Shown: piece after piece, positions 32,873 through 42,460 of the stretch
Layout of the letters: each line of letters begins with the position of its first letter
How positions within the stretch are numbered: the stretch's first letter is position 1
Assembly: GCA_900169235.1 (NCBI GenBank)
Contig: FWCC01000194.1
Span: 1 to 61,388, forward strand
Reading direction: 5' to 3'
Source of the DNA: Zarea fungicola
Taxonomy: Eukaryota > Ascomycota > Sordariomycetes > Hypocreales > Cordycipitaceae
Length of the DNA stretch: 61,388 nucleotides
The notes under the pieces: model-generated
Told to the model about the DNA's origin: nothing
The model's input: only the letters and a program-made list of their open reading frames with translations
Database searches by the model: none
Made by a program: the position numbers and the translations under genes

Positions 32873-33393
32873 GAGAGCGAATAAATCTTATGCAAGTCTA
32901 GCATAAATATATATTATAATACAGGCAGTTAATATATTGCTTTCCTTCTTTACAGTACCCAAGGGCTTTATTAACGGCTATGTGGATTCAGTGACTTGTT
33001 TGCTCCCTGATTACTGTCACGATCCAGAAGGCTCGACCGCAGCCTGCTCTAAAGAAAGTTTGATAACAGCACGGGGATATAATTGCGGGAAAGTATTTAT
33101 CCCCGTCGGTGCATCAGCAGGCCGAAATTATTAGCCCCCCGGTACCTCGCAACCATGTGATTCTGCACCTATGAAGTCAAGACCAGATTACAGACACCGT
33201 TTCTTCTAGTGGCTCGCATAGCATCTCTCGTCGTACTACGCAAACAGGGGATTTTGGTCTCACAGGCTGGTGAGTCGCGGGCTCGCCCAAGCCGGCTGCC
33301 TCTAGTACCCCGCTCCTATGGTGCTGAAGTGTTTGCCGCATAAAAAGTGGCAAAGGAGCTCTTGATGAACTCGTGCATATGCCATAAAACACA
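32873..33393. other. Intergenic with a possible secreted-protein relic
   Basis: At 32951-33134 (+) an open stretch ending in a stop encodes about 60 residues with five cysteines (VTCLLPDYCHDPEGSTAACS, GYNCGKVFIPVG). It is preceded by an acceptor-like CTTTACAG at about 32947-32954 but has no upstream exon that I can find, so it is probably a 3' remnant of a secreted-protein gene. Confidence 0.35.
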
Positions 33394-33930
33394 ATGAACT
33401 CGCAAGTACAATATCCGACCCTCCCTGCCCAAGACCATGAAGCTTTCATGGAGCTTGCGCTTGAGCAAGCGCAGAAATCGCCGCCAGGCAAGAATAAATT
33501 CTGTGTCGGAGCGGTCCTTGCCAATGAGGACACTGGGGAAGTCCTTTCTACCGGATTTTCCCTCGAGTACCCGCGTGATTACAAAGGCGACAAAGGAACA
33601 ACGCATGCTGAGCAATGCTGCTTCATCAAGATTGCCGACAGGAACAATCTTCCCGAAGAGCTCATTCACCAGGTCTTGCCTCACAACACTGTTTTATACA
33701 CCACGATGGAACCCTGCAATGAAAGACTTAGTGGCAATATGACGTGTGTTGCGCGAGTTTTGAGGCTGCAAGGTGCCATCAAGACGGTGTACGTGGGGAT
33801 TCGCGAGCCGAGCACATTTATCGCAGACAATGACGGACAGAGAAAGCTGGAAGAAAATGGCGTCAAGGTTGTTTACCCCGTTGAGCACTGGCGGGACAGA
33901 ATTACAGCCATCTCAATGGCTGGGCATTAG
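33394..33930 (+). CDS. Cytidine/deoxycytidylate-deaminase-fold protein
   Basis: Intronless, 178 aa, ATG in ACACAATGA. The zinc site of the CDA fold is complete: H71-A-E73 (TTHAEQC, with Glu73 as proton shuttle) and P107-C108 plus C118 (TMEPCNERLSGNMTC). It fits the pyrimidine-deaminase branch close to RibD/dCMP-type enzymes, which often have the PCxxRLSGNxxC form, rather than tRNA or APOBEC-type enzymes. A free nucleotide or riboflavin-pathway-like substrate is likely, but the exact one is unknown. It sits between a decayed WD40 receptor and a fructosamine-kinase-like gene, both in accessory-type surroundings. Confidence 0.85.
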   Translation: MNSQVQYPTLPAQDHEAFMELALEQAQKSPPGKNKFCVGAVLANEDTGEVLSTGFSLEYPRDYKGDKGTTHAEQCCFIKIADRNNLPEELIHQVLPHNTVLYTTMEPCNERLSGNMTCVARVLRLQGAIKTVYVGIREPSTFIADNDGQRKLEENGVKVVYPVEHWRDRITAISMAGH

Positions 33931-34440
33931 GAGCTTCTAGATCTATTACGGTGCATATATAATGTGCGCAAAGGCAAGACGCAGCAATATACCTAGTTAC
34001 CTCCAAGTACAAGGAAGCCGCAAAGGGGCAATTAGTCAAATGTCTTGTTGGTAATACAGAATGCGACAACGAATCGTTCAATTCTCATTGGTTACATGTT
34101 TGCTGATATCTTAGTAGTATGCGCAGTGCATGACCATTGTCTGGAAAGCTTGGTGGCAGTGCCTGGATAAGTGGTGCCATCATTGCTCAGCACATCCTTT
34201 TCGCAGAGCAATATTGTTGTGGGATATAACTGCCGCCCCGCCACACAGATAGGTTGCTAGCTGAGGAAGGACGCTTACGGTATAAGCTCTTTAACAACTT
34301 CCACATGTCGATCTGATATTAGCTAGCAGCTAGAGAATCCATAATAAGCCCTCAAACCCCGCACCGCGCTCTTCAGTACCGAGCCGGCTTTCTTCCCAGC
34401 TTCGCGTTGAGGTGGATGCTGGGCACGATTCTGCGGAAAA
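33931..34440. other. Intergenic, 0.5 kb
   Basis: No gene; holds the promoter of the fructosamine-kinase-like gene. Confidence 0.5.
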
Positions 34441-35705
34441 ATGAATTACAGAGGTCAAGGAGATTTCGAGTTTGGCGAGGGGAACTCCAATGTTGACCCC
34501 TCCGTTCTCAAAGGTTCTTTCACTGCTTCAAATGCTTATTTCAGGACAGCAATGTAACTCGTAAATTTACTCTTTACAGAATTACCAGCGAAGTGCAAGG
34601 TTATAGCAACCGACGGTTTCGATGTAAGCTTTTGGGCTAAAACAGGCCGCATCGATGTCGAGCTCGATGACGGTTCTCCAAGTTCCTTCTTCATCAAGGT
34701 AGTATCCGACGATGTAGGCAAAAAGATGGTCATGGGAGAATATGCATCGATGACGGCAATCTATGCTGTACTGCCCGAATTCATCCCCCGTCCGCTTGCC
34801 TGGGGCACATATACCGCGGTGCCAAACACATACTTCTTCCTTTGCGAGTATCGCGACATGCTTGAAGACATGCCGGATTCATTGGAATTTACCTCATTGC
34901 TCGGCAGATTGCATCATGGAAGTAGATCCCCAACAGGCAAATTCGGATTCCACATGACTACGTATGCAGGCAACCTTCCTCAGCTGGTCGAGTGGGAAGA
35001 CAGCTGGGAAGTCTTTTTTAGTAAGAGCATGCGGCATGCGCTCGATCTTGAAATAGAGAGAAAAGGCAAGAGCGATGAGCTCGACATGCTCTCCGAAGTG
35101 CTCTTTGCAAAGGTTATCCCCCGACTACTGCGACCATTGGAAACTGACGGTAGATCCGTTACGCCGACACTCGTCCACGGTGACCTATGGTACGCAAACT
35201 CGGGCGTTGATATGAACAGTGGTCAGCTTCTGGTTTTTGATGCCTGCTGCTTTTACGCCCATTATGAATGTAAACATCCGTTATTGTCCCCAGGCTTCCG
35301 TAATCATCTACTTACCAAACCATTTCTGGCAGACGAGTTTGGACAGTGGCGCCCACCGTGCAATAGATTTGGTGATGACTATGTCAAAGCTTACTTTGAC
35401 AAATATCGGAAATCCCAGCCACTGGAGGACTTTTATGCGCGTCTCGATCTTTACAGACTGTGGGTAACCACAATGTTGCGCTACTTGAGCTCTACTTACG
35501 CAGGCACAGACGTTTTGATACCCATGTTTCTGCGCTGTTTCCGGAAAACCCAGAGCTGAGAAAGCAGTAGGTTGTAATAACTTTGGAAATCGGAAATATT
35601 GACTAATTTCCTAGGGTAATTGATGTCATGCATGACCTTGTTGAGAGATATGGAGACACACCAACAGCGGAAGTCGCAGCGATTGATGATGCTTTTCACC
35701 AGTAG
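34441..35705 (+). CDS. Fructosamine / ketosamine-3-kinase family protein
   Basis: Five exons: 34441-34513, 34580-35269, 35333-35459, 35510-35566 and 35615-35705 (345 aa). The 63-nt second intron has a length divisible by three and no stop, so a long open frame reads through it. Splicing it restores FYAHYEYEFGQWRPP, the family sequence, and the later introns restore LRFDTHVSALFPENPELR and the helical C-terminus. The first donor is a weaker GTTCTT. Landmarks are SFFIKV (ATP lysine), the catalytic loop LVHGDLWYAN at about 223-232, and FDACCFYAHYE as the metal-binding Asp. These soluble kinases phosphorylate protein-bound ketosamines so that they come off. In many fungi they form expanded families. 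Confidence 0.82.
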
Positions 35706-36493
35706 AGCGAAAACGGCGGTCGATTTTGATGTTTTCTCACATGGGAATTTTTGTTCATGAAGATATATTTCTTACCAATACACACATAATTGGAGCAGCA
35801 TAGCTGAAGTTGAGCCGTAGGCTCGCTGTGTGATGTGAGGTTATGAGGGGCTAATTGGGAAACTGGCATCCCAACGTGAACCGTTGGCACCTCAACCTGT
35901 AATTACCGGTAACGACAAGCATCCAATCCCAAATTTCAACGCTTAATCACTAAGGCCACAACTAACGCTATGGAGGAAGTGATATAGACCTTGATAGAGC
36001 GGAAGATTGCGAGCCTCTAACTCTCTGTGAGCTGCTTGATCACGACCATCAGTCTCTCCTACGACAAATTGACGATATTTCTCATTTTGATAAGTCGAAT
36101 GATTGACCAACAATGATAGCACACAATCTACCAGATACAGGCAATATAAATGAGCAGAATGGGGCGCGCATGTGATCCGCAAGTGGTGGCGAGAGGCGCA
36201 AAGCCAAGCCAAACCTGGCGACGCAGGTTTTATGGGAGATTGTTAAACTCTTACTGCACTGACACCAATACTCTTGATAAGGATTGCCGGTTTTTGTAGC
36301 GTAAAGTGAAATAAAGTGACAATCGCATGGCAATTGCAGTGCTTACATAAGGCAATAAGAGTCGAGTCGAAAAGCCATACACAACATGCTATTTCGATAC
36401 GACCACGAGTCAAATATATGGGACATACTAAGGAGTCATTATTTATACAGTTTGTGTTATAAATAATACTTAGGCTGCAGGTAGAACCAGAGT
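35706..36493. other. Intergenic, 0.8 kb
   Basis: No gene supported. Minus-strand open frames at 36212-35943 and 36333-36082 start with non-ATG codons and look spurious. It includes the 3' region of the NLR-type gene. Confidence 0.45.
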
Positions 36494-39400
36494 TTACTTG
36501 TTTAACATCCTATATGCTCTTGCAAGTTCCTTCTGTGACACAAGTCGAGAATGGTCCTTTTCACCTAGAGTCTCCTTCTCAACCGCCACCACATGCTCAA
36601 GTAGCTTAATCCCATCGCTGATGCGCCCATTATTAATATAGGAAACTGCAAGATGATGCTCTGATATAAGTCGAGATTGATCCGTCTCACCTAGGGTCTC
36701 CTTCTCAACTGCCACCACATGCTCAAGTATCTTAATCCCCTCGTTAATACGCCCATTATTAATATAGGAAATTGCCAGCTCATGCTCTGATATAAGTCGA
36801 GATTGATCCGTCTCACCTAGGGTCTCCTTCTCAACTGCCACCACATGCTCAAGTATTTTAATCCCATCTTTAATACGCCCATCATTAATATAGGAAGCTG
36901 CAAGCTCATACTCTGATGTAAGTCGAGATTTATCTGTCTCATCTAGGGTCTCCTTTCGCACTGCCACGACTTGAGTAAGTATCTCAATCCCGTCTTTAAT
37001 ACGCCCATCATCAAGATAGGCAACTGCAAGCGTATGCTTAGATGTAAGTCGGGATTTATCTGTCTCATCTAGGGTCTCCTTTCGCACTGCCACAACATGC
37101 TCAAGGATCCCAATCGCATCTTTAACGCGTCTATCATTGAGGTAGGCCCTTGCAAGTTCGTGCTCAGACACAAGCCGACCGTGGTCTTTCTCATGTAGAG
37201 TCTCCTTTCGCACTGCCACGACATGCTCAAAGATCCCAATTGCATCTTTAGTGCGTCCGTCATTGAGGTAAGCCCTTGCAAGTTCGTGCTCAGACGAAAG
37301 CCGACTGTGGTTTTTCTCATGTAGAGTCTCCTTTCGCACTGCCACGACATGCTCAAGGATCCCAATCGCATCTTTGGTGCGTCCATCGTTGAGGTGGGCT
37401 CTTGCAAGTTCGTGCTCAGACGCAAGCCGATTCTGGTCTTTCTCATGCAGAGTCTCCTTTCGCACTGCCACAACATGCTCAAGGATCCCAATCGCATCTT
37501 TGGTGCGTCCATCGTTAAGGTAAGCCCTTGCAAGCTCGTGCTCAAAATGCAACCGATCACCATCATCTTCCGCAAGTTGGGATCGCTTCCACCAAACAAT
37601 AGTCTCATAACACTTCACCGCTTCTTTAAACCGCCTATCAGTGTCATGGCAGTCCCCAACCTGCCCATAAAGCCGATACGTATCCGAGGACTTATTCTCG
37701 ATGTCCTGTTTTAGTAGTCGCATCGCATGTGGTAAGTAACTTCCCCAGACCTCGCGATTGGCCTCAGTAATCGAAGGAAACAACTTCACGAGATGAGATA
37801 CGGCTTTTGTTGCAGCCTTATCTCTCCATCCCTGCTCTTCAACCCATCCTCGAATTGCCATGTGCACAAGGCTGTGCATATCAAGCATATCTGTTTGTTC
37901 CTGGCGAACCAGGAATGAGTACGCACAGAGCGTTCCAACCGCCCACTCCATCTCCTCGGAGCCTGCGTCAGGTATCATAGCTTGGGGGATGGCCTTCGGT
38001 TCAATGCAAGATAGGAATGACAAAAGACGGACCGTGGCCTGATCGGACTGCTCGATTTGCTGGAAAGATACAAGCCACGTTTTCCCCACGGCGTTTCGAG
38101 AGCCCTTGTAGCGGGTTGTATCCTTGAATTCCCTACCAAGTACACTTGGGAGGTCTTTTTCTGCTTCTTGCAGAAGCTTGAAATACCTGGTGATAGGCGC
38201 CTTAGTCTGGTTCAGATATGACGCAGCCTGTGTGATAGCTAGCGGGAGGAAGGTCAGATAGCTCAGCAGTTTGGATACCAGTACTTCGTCTTGAAGCTGC
38301 ATTTTCTGAGTCAAATGTTTCCGGAATAAATCTGTTGCTTCTTCTTGATCCATGTGTTCAACCTCGATCACATCAGACCCTGCAAACTCGGCAGCCACAT
38401 GCCCTGATCGAGTGGTCATCAAGAGAATACCATTCTCGCTTGTAGGGAAAAACTCTTCTAACCCAGGCTTTTCCATGGACCCAGAAACGCGGCTTTGGTC
38501 GTCGGCGTTATCTATAACGAAAAGCCATTTCCCCGCCCTGTCGGAATTAAGGTGCTGACAGACAAGCGCTTTGATGTCATTGTCGTTATTATTTTGCTGC
38601 AGGCCAAGCTTTTTAGCAATTTCCGCAAAGGCTTGTTCTGCACTTTCATCACTCAGAAGTGGCACCCAGAATACGGAATACTCTGACCGTCTTTCCTTGA
38701 TTTGGTAGATAAAACGTAGCGCAATCTGGGTCTTGCCTACTCCGCCGAGTCCGACAAGTGCCACCTTCTGGGTACAATCGTTGCCGAAAAACTTTTCTTC
38801 GAGCTTATTTAGGGTAGAATTACGGCCAGTAAAGCGTGTATTCTTGGAAAGTTGAATGTGGTAGCATGGCAGACGTATACTATCTGGAGCGCTGTCAGCG
38901 CTTTGTTACCTAGCAACTTGGGTTACATTCTTACTTACCAGTGTTTCCAACAGCTTCATCGGCTGTTAATCGTGGCGTTGAGTATGAGTGCGGCACTCTT
39001 GAAGGCACCCAAGTATTTAAGAATGCCTTCATACAAGCTGCAGCCGTGGCTGCAGCATACCTTTGCCACCTCTTGGTCTTGTGGCTGTCCGCGTAGTCAC
39101 ACGCGCCTTTAATAACCACACTTGGCAGAGTATCCCAGACGCCAGAGCCCTCCATCTCAAAGGCAATAACACCTTCTGCCTTTGCGATTCTATCGCGATC
39201 CTCTCCTGACTTCATAACTGCGTCACCAGATGCGATCAGACCGAAATGAATGGCAGGTGCTGGGTTACCGACGACGTGGATACGCCTCCGTGTTACCACA
39301 CTGCCGTTACAGCCGCTCTGATCGCATGTTTCTTTATCGCCGATATGTTTGTACGTTGCCTCAAACAAGATGTCATGTGCCGTGCCAGGGTATTGAGCAG

Positions 39401-39974
39401 CCAACTCCTGTTCAAGCCGCAGGATGTCGAGATACCCTGCCATGTCATTGACTAGCTGCTTGCGGCCTCGGAGTCCTTTTAACTTTGCCATAACAGAACG
39501 TATCTCAGCATTTGGTCTCCCCAAGGCGTCCATTAAGGTATCTTTCCTCACGAAACGACCTGGTAGCTGCCGCCCTAGATCGTACTGGATAACTCCATCG
39601 CTGACGATGACATCGCCAAGAATAATCTCCTCACCGTCAGGCCGAAATGGAACAACGCCAGAGATGCCCACTACTAGAGCAAGCTTGATGCTTGGAAAGC
39701 TCATTCGACAATTGTTTGCCACGATCGCCGCATTTATTGTGCCCATGCCAGGCATATACGCGAGAACGACGTTATGACGACCGATGGCGCCAGTAGAGTA
39801 CGCATTAGGATCACCTGGCGCCTTGTCCAACGATAGCTCATCGTCGTCCCAGTGGTGATCGAAGAGCGCCTCGACGGCATCAGCCTCAAGCGTGAGGGCA
39901 CAAATGACTGCAATCTCAAAGTCATCTCGCGTAGTCGGGCGAGGCGCTCGGAGTTCCGCGTTTGGTGTAGCCAT
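36494..39974 (-). CDS. NLR-type receptor: PNP_UDP - NB-ARC - TPR repeats, 1141 aa
   Basis: Two exons, 39974-38939 and 38883-36494, joined by a 55-nt phase-1 intron (GTAAGT donor, CTGAC branch site, CCAG acceptor) that restores TDSIRLPCYHIQLSKNTRFTGR before the nucleotide-binding domain. Residues 19-320 are a PNP_UDP_1 nucleoside-phosphorylase-like domain (VICALTLEADAVEALF, GISGVVPF 103-110, FEMEGSGVWD 272-281, ACDYADSHK). NB-ARC follows: P-loop GLGGVGKT 390-397, Walker B WLFVIDNADD at about 465-474, MTTRSG, and FLPLAITQAASYL. The C-terminal 350 residues are TPR units of 42 residues. Fungal proteins of this architecture are STAND signal-transducing ATPases linked to non-self recognition and regulated cell death. 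All key motifs look intact. Confidence 0.9.
36530..37565 (-). repeat. Eight 126-bp TPR units, highly similar
   Basis: In the NLR gene, the 42-residue unit (ARAYLNDGRTKDAIGILEHV then VAVRKETLHEKD..RL.SEHEL) recurs eight times in register with a degenerate start and end. Units 1-4 (higher coordinates) are almost identical; units 5-8 form a second similarity group with YIN(D/N)GRI and EKETLGETDQSRLISE. This block structure suggests recent internal duplication and gene conversion. Confidence 0.88.
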
Positions 39975-40978
39975 GGGGATTAAGTGGACTCTACTCTACA
40001 TGGGTTCGATTTGAAATTAGAAATAAGGGCGAGTATTTTGAGACTGTCATCCAGGGCTGCAGATGAGGGGTTTGTTGTGACGCGTGACATGGTCTGATTG
40101 GACGCAAGCTTTCCATGCTACAGGGCCGGCGCATTGGAACGAACGAAGTAAAAACACTGGAAGCCGCTGGAAATCATCCACTGCCGTAGATGAGCAGATT
40201 TAGGCGTGAAAACCCTGGCAGCCAAAACGCACGTCTGGTCTGGTGCAACGATGCCAGGGGGGAGTCGTGCTGGAGGTGAGCCAGTGATAGACCCTCAGTG
40301 CTTCGTACACGGAACAATAATGGTAGTGCTCTCATTTTGCAGTGGATTTTGCAACGGGCGCCGTAGTCTGGTTTACTAGCGTCAAAATATTGAATATTCT
40401 GCTCAGTCGTCCCCTCATCAGGCTGGTGCTAGAGGATCACACTGGCTTCAGACGGGGGTCGTCAGTGTCTAAAAGCAACCCTAACCCATCACCATGACCC
40501 AACGTTAGACTTGTCTTTCATTGATCCATAAAAGGACCAGTAACTTAAGCGTTAAATTGGCGCCTTTCCAGGCTGTAGCAAGGTAATCAGAGTAGATTGC
40601 AGGAGCTGCAGCGACGGATCATTGTCGACCAAGCCAGCAAGCCTATATTGACTCTATCAACCCACTAGCCAGCTATCTATTATGGCTATTCTCATCGCCA
40701 GCTGGCCAGCCAGCCAGTTAATTTATAAAAAAAGGTAGCCGTTGGCTAATAACATACGGCTAGCCATACAATGATCCGTCGCCGTTGCATTCTTTTTTTG
40801 CACCACATTAGGAAACTTGATTGTTGATATTTTCTGCAGAACCATTGACAGCATACTCTCACCGCCACTTAGTTGAGTCGACATTAAGCGCCACGGTTTC
40901 CACGAGCTATCTGTAAAGCACTTTAAAAGGTTTCATGATGACTACAATGCTTGCGAATCCTCTGGACTTGATTAAACC
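39975..40978. other. Intergenic, 1 kb, containing a MITE-like element
   Basis: No gene. Contains the NLR promoter on the left, the element at 40611-40782 (own entry), and the promoter of the GNAT gene on the right. Confidence 0.5.
40611..40782. mobile_element. MITE-like element with 15-bp terminal inverted repeats
   Basis: GCGACGGATCATTGT at 40611-40625 is the exact reverse complement of ACAATGATCCGTCGC at 40768-40782, bounding 172 bp with no open frame. The interior holds AGCCAGCTGGCCAGCCAGCCAG. TGCA occurs just outside the left end and within 7 bp of the right end, so a short target duplication is possible but not clean. Length, perfect TIRs and non-coding interior fit a miniature inverted-repeat transposable element. 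Confidence 0.55.
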
Positions 40979-41718
40979 ATGGCGACTACCTCCAAGCAAC
41001 AAATCATTGTCGACCGTGCCACTGTATCAGATATTCCACATCTGGTAGATCTTCTCAATGAGACGCTGAATTCAGAAGGTGCAATTGTCCCGCACGATGC
41101 GCACGGCAACAAGTATTCTGGTGCGGCTTTTCAAGCGCTGATACAGGCTGAGGAAGAGCGCGCCACATTGTACGTGGTCCGAGATGAGCACGGCCAGTTC
41201 TTTGTATCTTGATTCAGTGTTGGTAAACAACAGAAGAACGCTGGAAACTGATAAAATGAAGTCTCTAGGCACTCCCATCTCCATGTGTACAGTGTACAGA
41301 ATTGAGGCCGATCAAGTTGCAACCAGTGTGTGGTGGAACTGGGGCGTTGCGCTAGAGCCCGGCGTCAATCCTGCAGTATTGGGGACAGTGTTTGGCGGAT
41401 GGGTGAGACGCCAGAATCTCCTGATGAATCCTAACCCTCGGTTATGTAAGTGCTCAACTGGTCTACATTGACGACATCTAACATAATACAGTCGTTGAAG
41501 CACTTGCCACAAAAACCAATTGGCAAGCAAAGGGCTGCGCCTCGGCGATTCTTGGTAAAGCGGCTGAAGATGCTGACAATTTGGGCTATAGTGTCTATCT
41601 TGACACTGAAAAGGAAGCCTTCTATGCGAAACGGGGTTATGCAGTGATCTCTGATGTCTCAGGCGTCGAGGCCATGGACAGGCCTATGGTGCGCGCCAAG
41701 AAGAGCGAGCAGGCCTGA
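40979..41718 (+). CDS. GNAT-family N-acetyltransferase
   Basis: Start ATG in ACCATGGCG. Exons are about 40979-41203, about 41262-41445 and 41492-41718. The second intron (46 nt, GTAAGT..ACAG) is firm, joining RL|FVEALATKTNW. The first intron is less sure: a 58-nt GTATCT..GAAG intron keeps the frame, but its acceptor is weak. The protein starts with IIVDRATVSDIPHLVDLLNE, the usual GNAT beta1-alpha1. Later it has VWWNWGVALEPGVNPAVLG and the acetyl-CoA region NWQAKGCASAILGKAAEDA followed by GYSVYLDTEKEAFYAKRGYAV. It probably acetylates a small molecule or amine; the substrate is unknown. Confidence 0.75.
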
Positions 41719-41953
41719 ATTGCAGATAATTTTCAAATCAACATCGCATACAGTGTATGCAGCGAAGCAATGAGGTCCATTCATGGAAAAAAAAAAAAGC
41801 AAAAAGTTAATCATTCTGACACTTGCTCCTATGATTTGAGACCAAGCAACAGGTGTTTTAATTCCGATTTTCCTGAATTTCTCCTGCAAAAGGTACCGGT
41901 TTTGTGGCTACTCGATTCTATATATAGACGTCACCGCAGCACCGTCACATTTA

Positions 41954-42460
41954 TTACTCAAGTTGTGTTGCTGAGCTCTGTAATCCAGTATGGCGGCCAC
42001 AATGATGGCTATTTATATTTTCGCTCATAAAACAGTCAGGCCGGCCCCATTTCGGCGCCGGCCTCCCAAAACGCTGTGTGACCTCACAGTATTCATACTC
42101 ATGACCCATCCAGCTGTCAATATGCCGGTATAACTCGCACGGTGAGATGCCACACTTTTGACAGCACCGTTTATCCTGGGCTTGAAGCCGCTCATTGCAG
42201 GTGCCGATAGCACGCCCATTAGACTCCTGCCGTTCTTGTGCAGCTAACCGCATCTGGCTCAAATGGCGCAAATCACGCCAAATCCATTCACGAACGTTTG
42301 TGCTAATGCAGCGTCTGCTCAGTGGCGTCTTGATGTGTTCTGGTGGGAGAATTCTGTACAGCTTGCTGCACGTCAATCCGAAACAAATGGCATCTATAGG
42401 CTCCAAACCCTGAAAAAGCATGCCATAAATTTCGGGGGGGAGGTCCAGCAGGCGCGTCAT
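41954..42460 (-). CDS. F-box-like protein, 168 aa
   Basis: Start chosen at the ATG 42460-42458; the frame is open upstream but only from non-ATG codons. The N-terminus TRLLDLPPEIYGMLFQGLEPIDAICFGLTCSKLYRIL is a good F-box (Skp1-binding) motif. The rest contains a cluster CCQKCGISPCELYRHIDSWMG that may bind metal. Fungal short F-box proteins of this type act as SCF ubiquitin-ligase adaptors or are orphan members of expanded families. No C-terminal repeat domain is present, so it is either a short family member or truncated. Confidence 0.68.
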   Translation of the reverse strand: MTRLLDLPPEIYGMLFQGLEPIDAICFGLTCSKLYRILPPEHIKTPLSRRCISTNVREWIWRDLRHLSQMRLAAQERQESNGRAIGTCNERLQAQDKRCCQKCGISPCELYRHIDSWMGHEYEYCEVTQRFGRPAPKWGRPDCFMSENINSHHCGRHTGLQSSATQLE

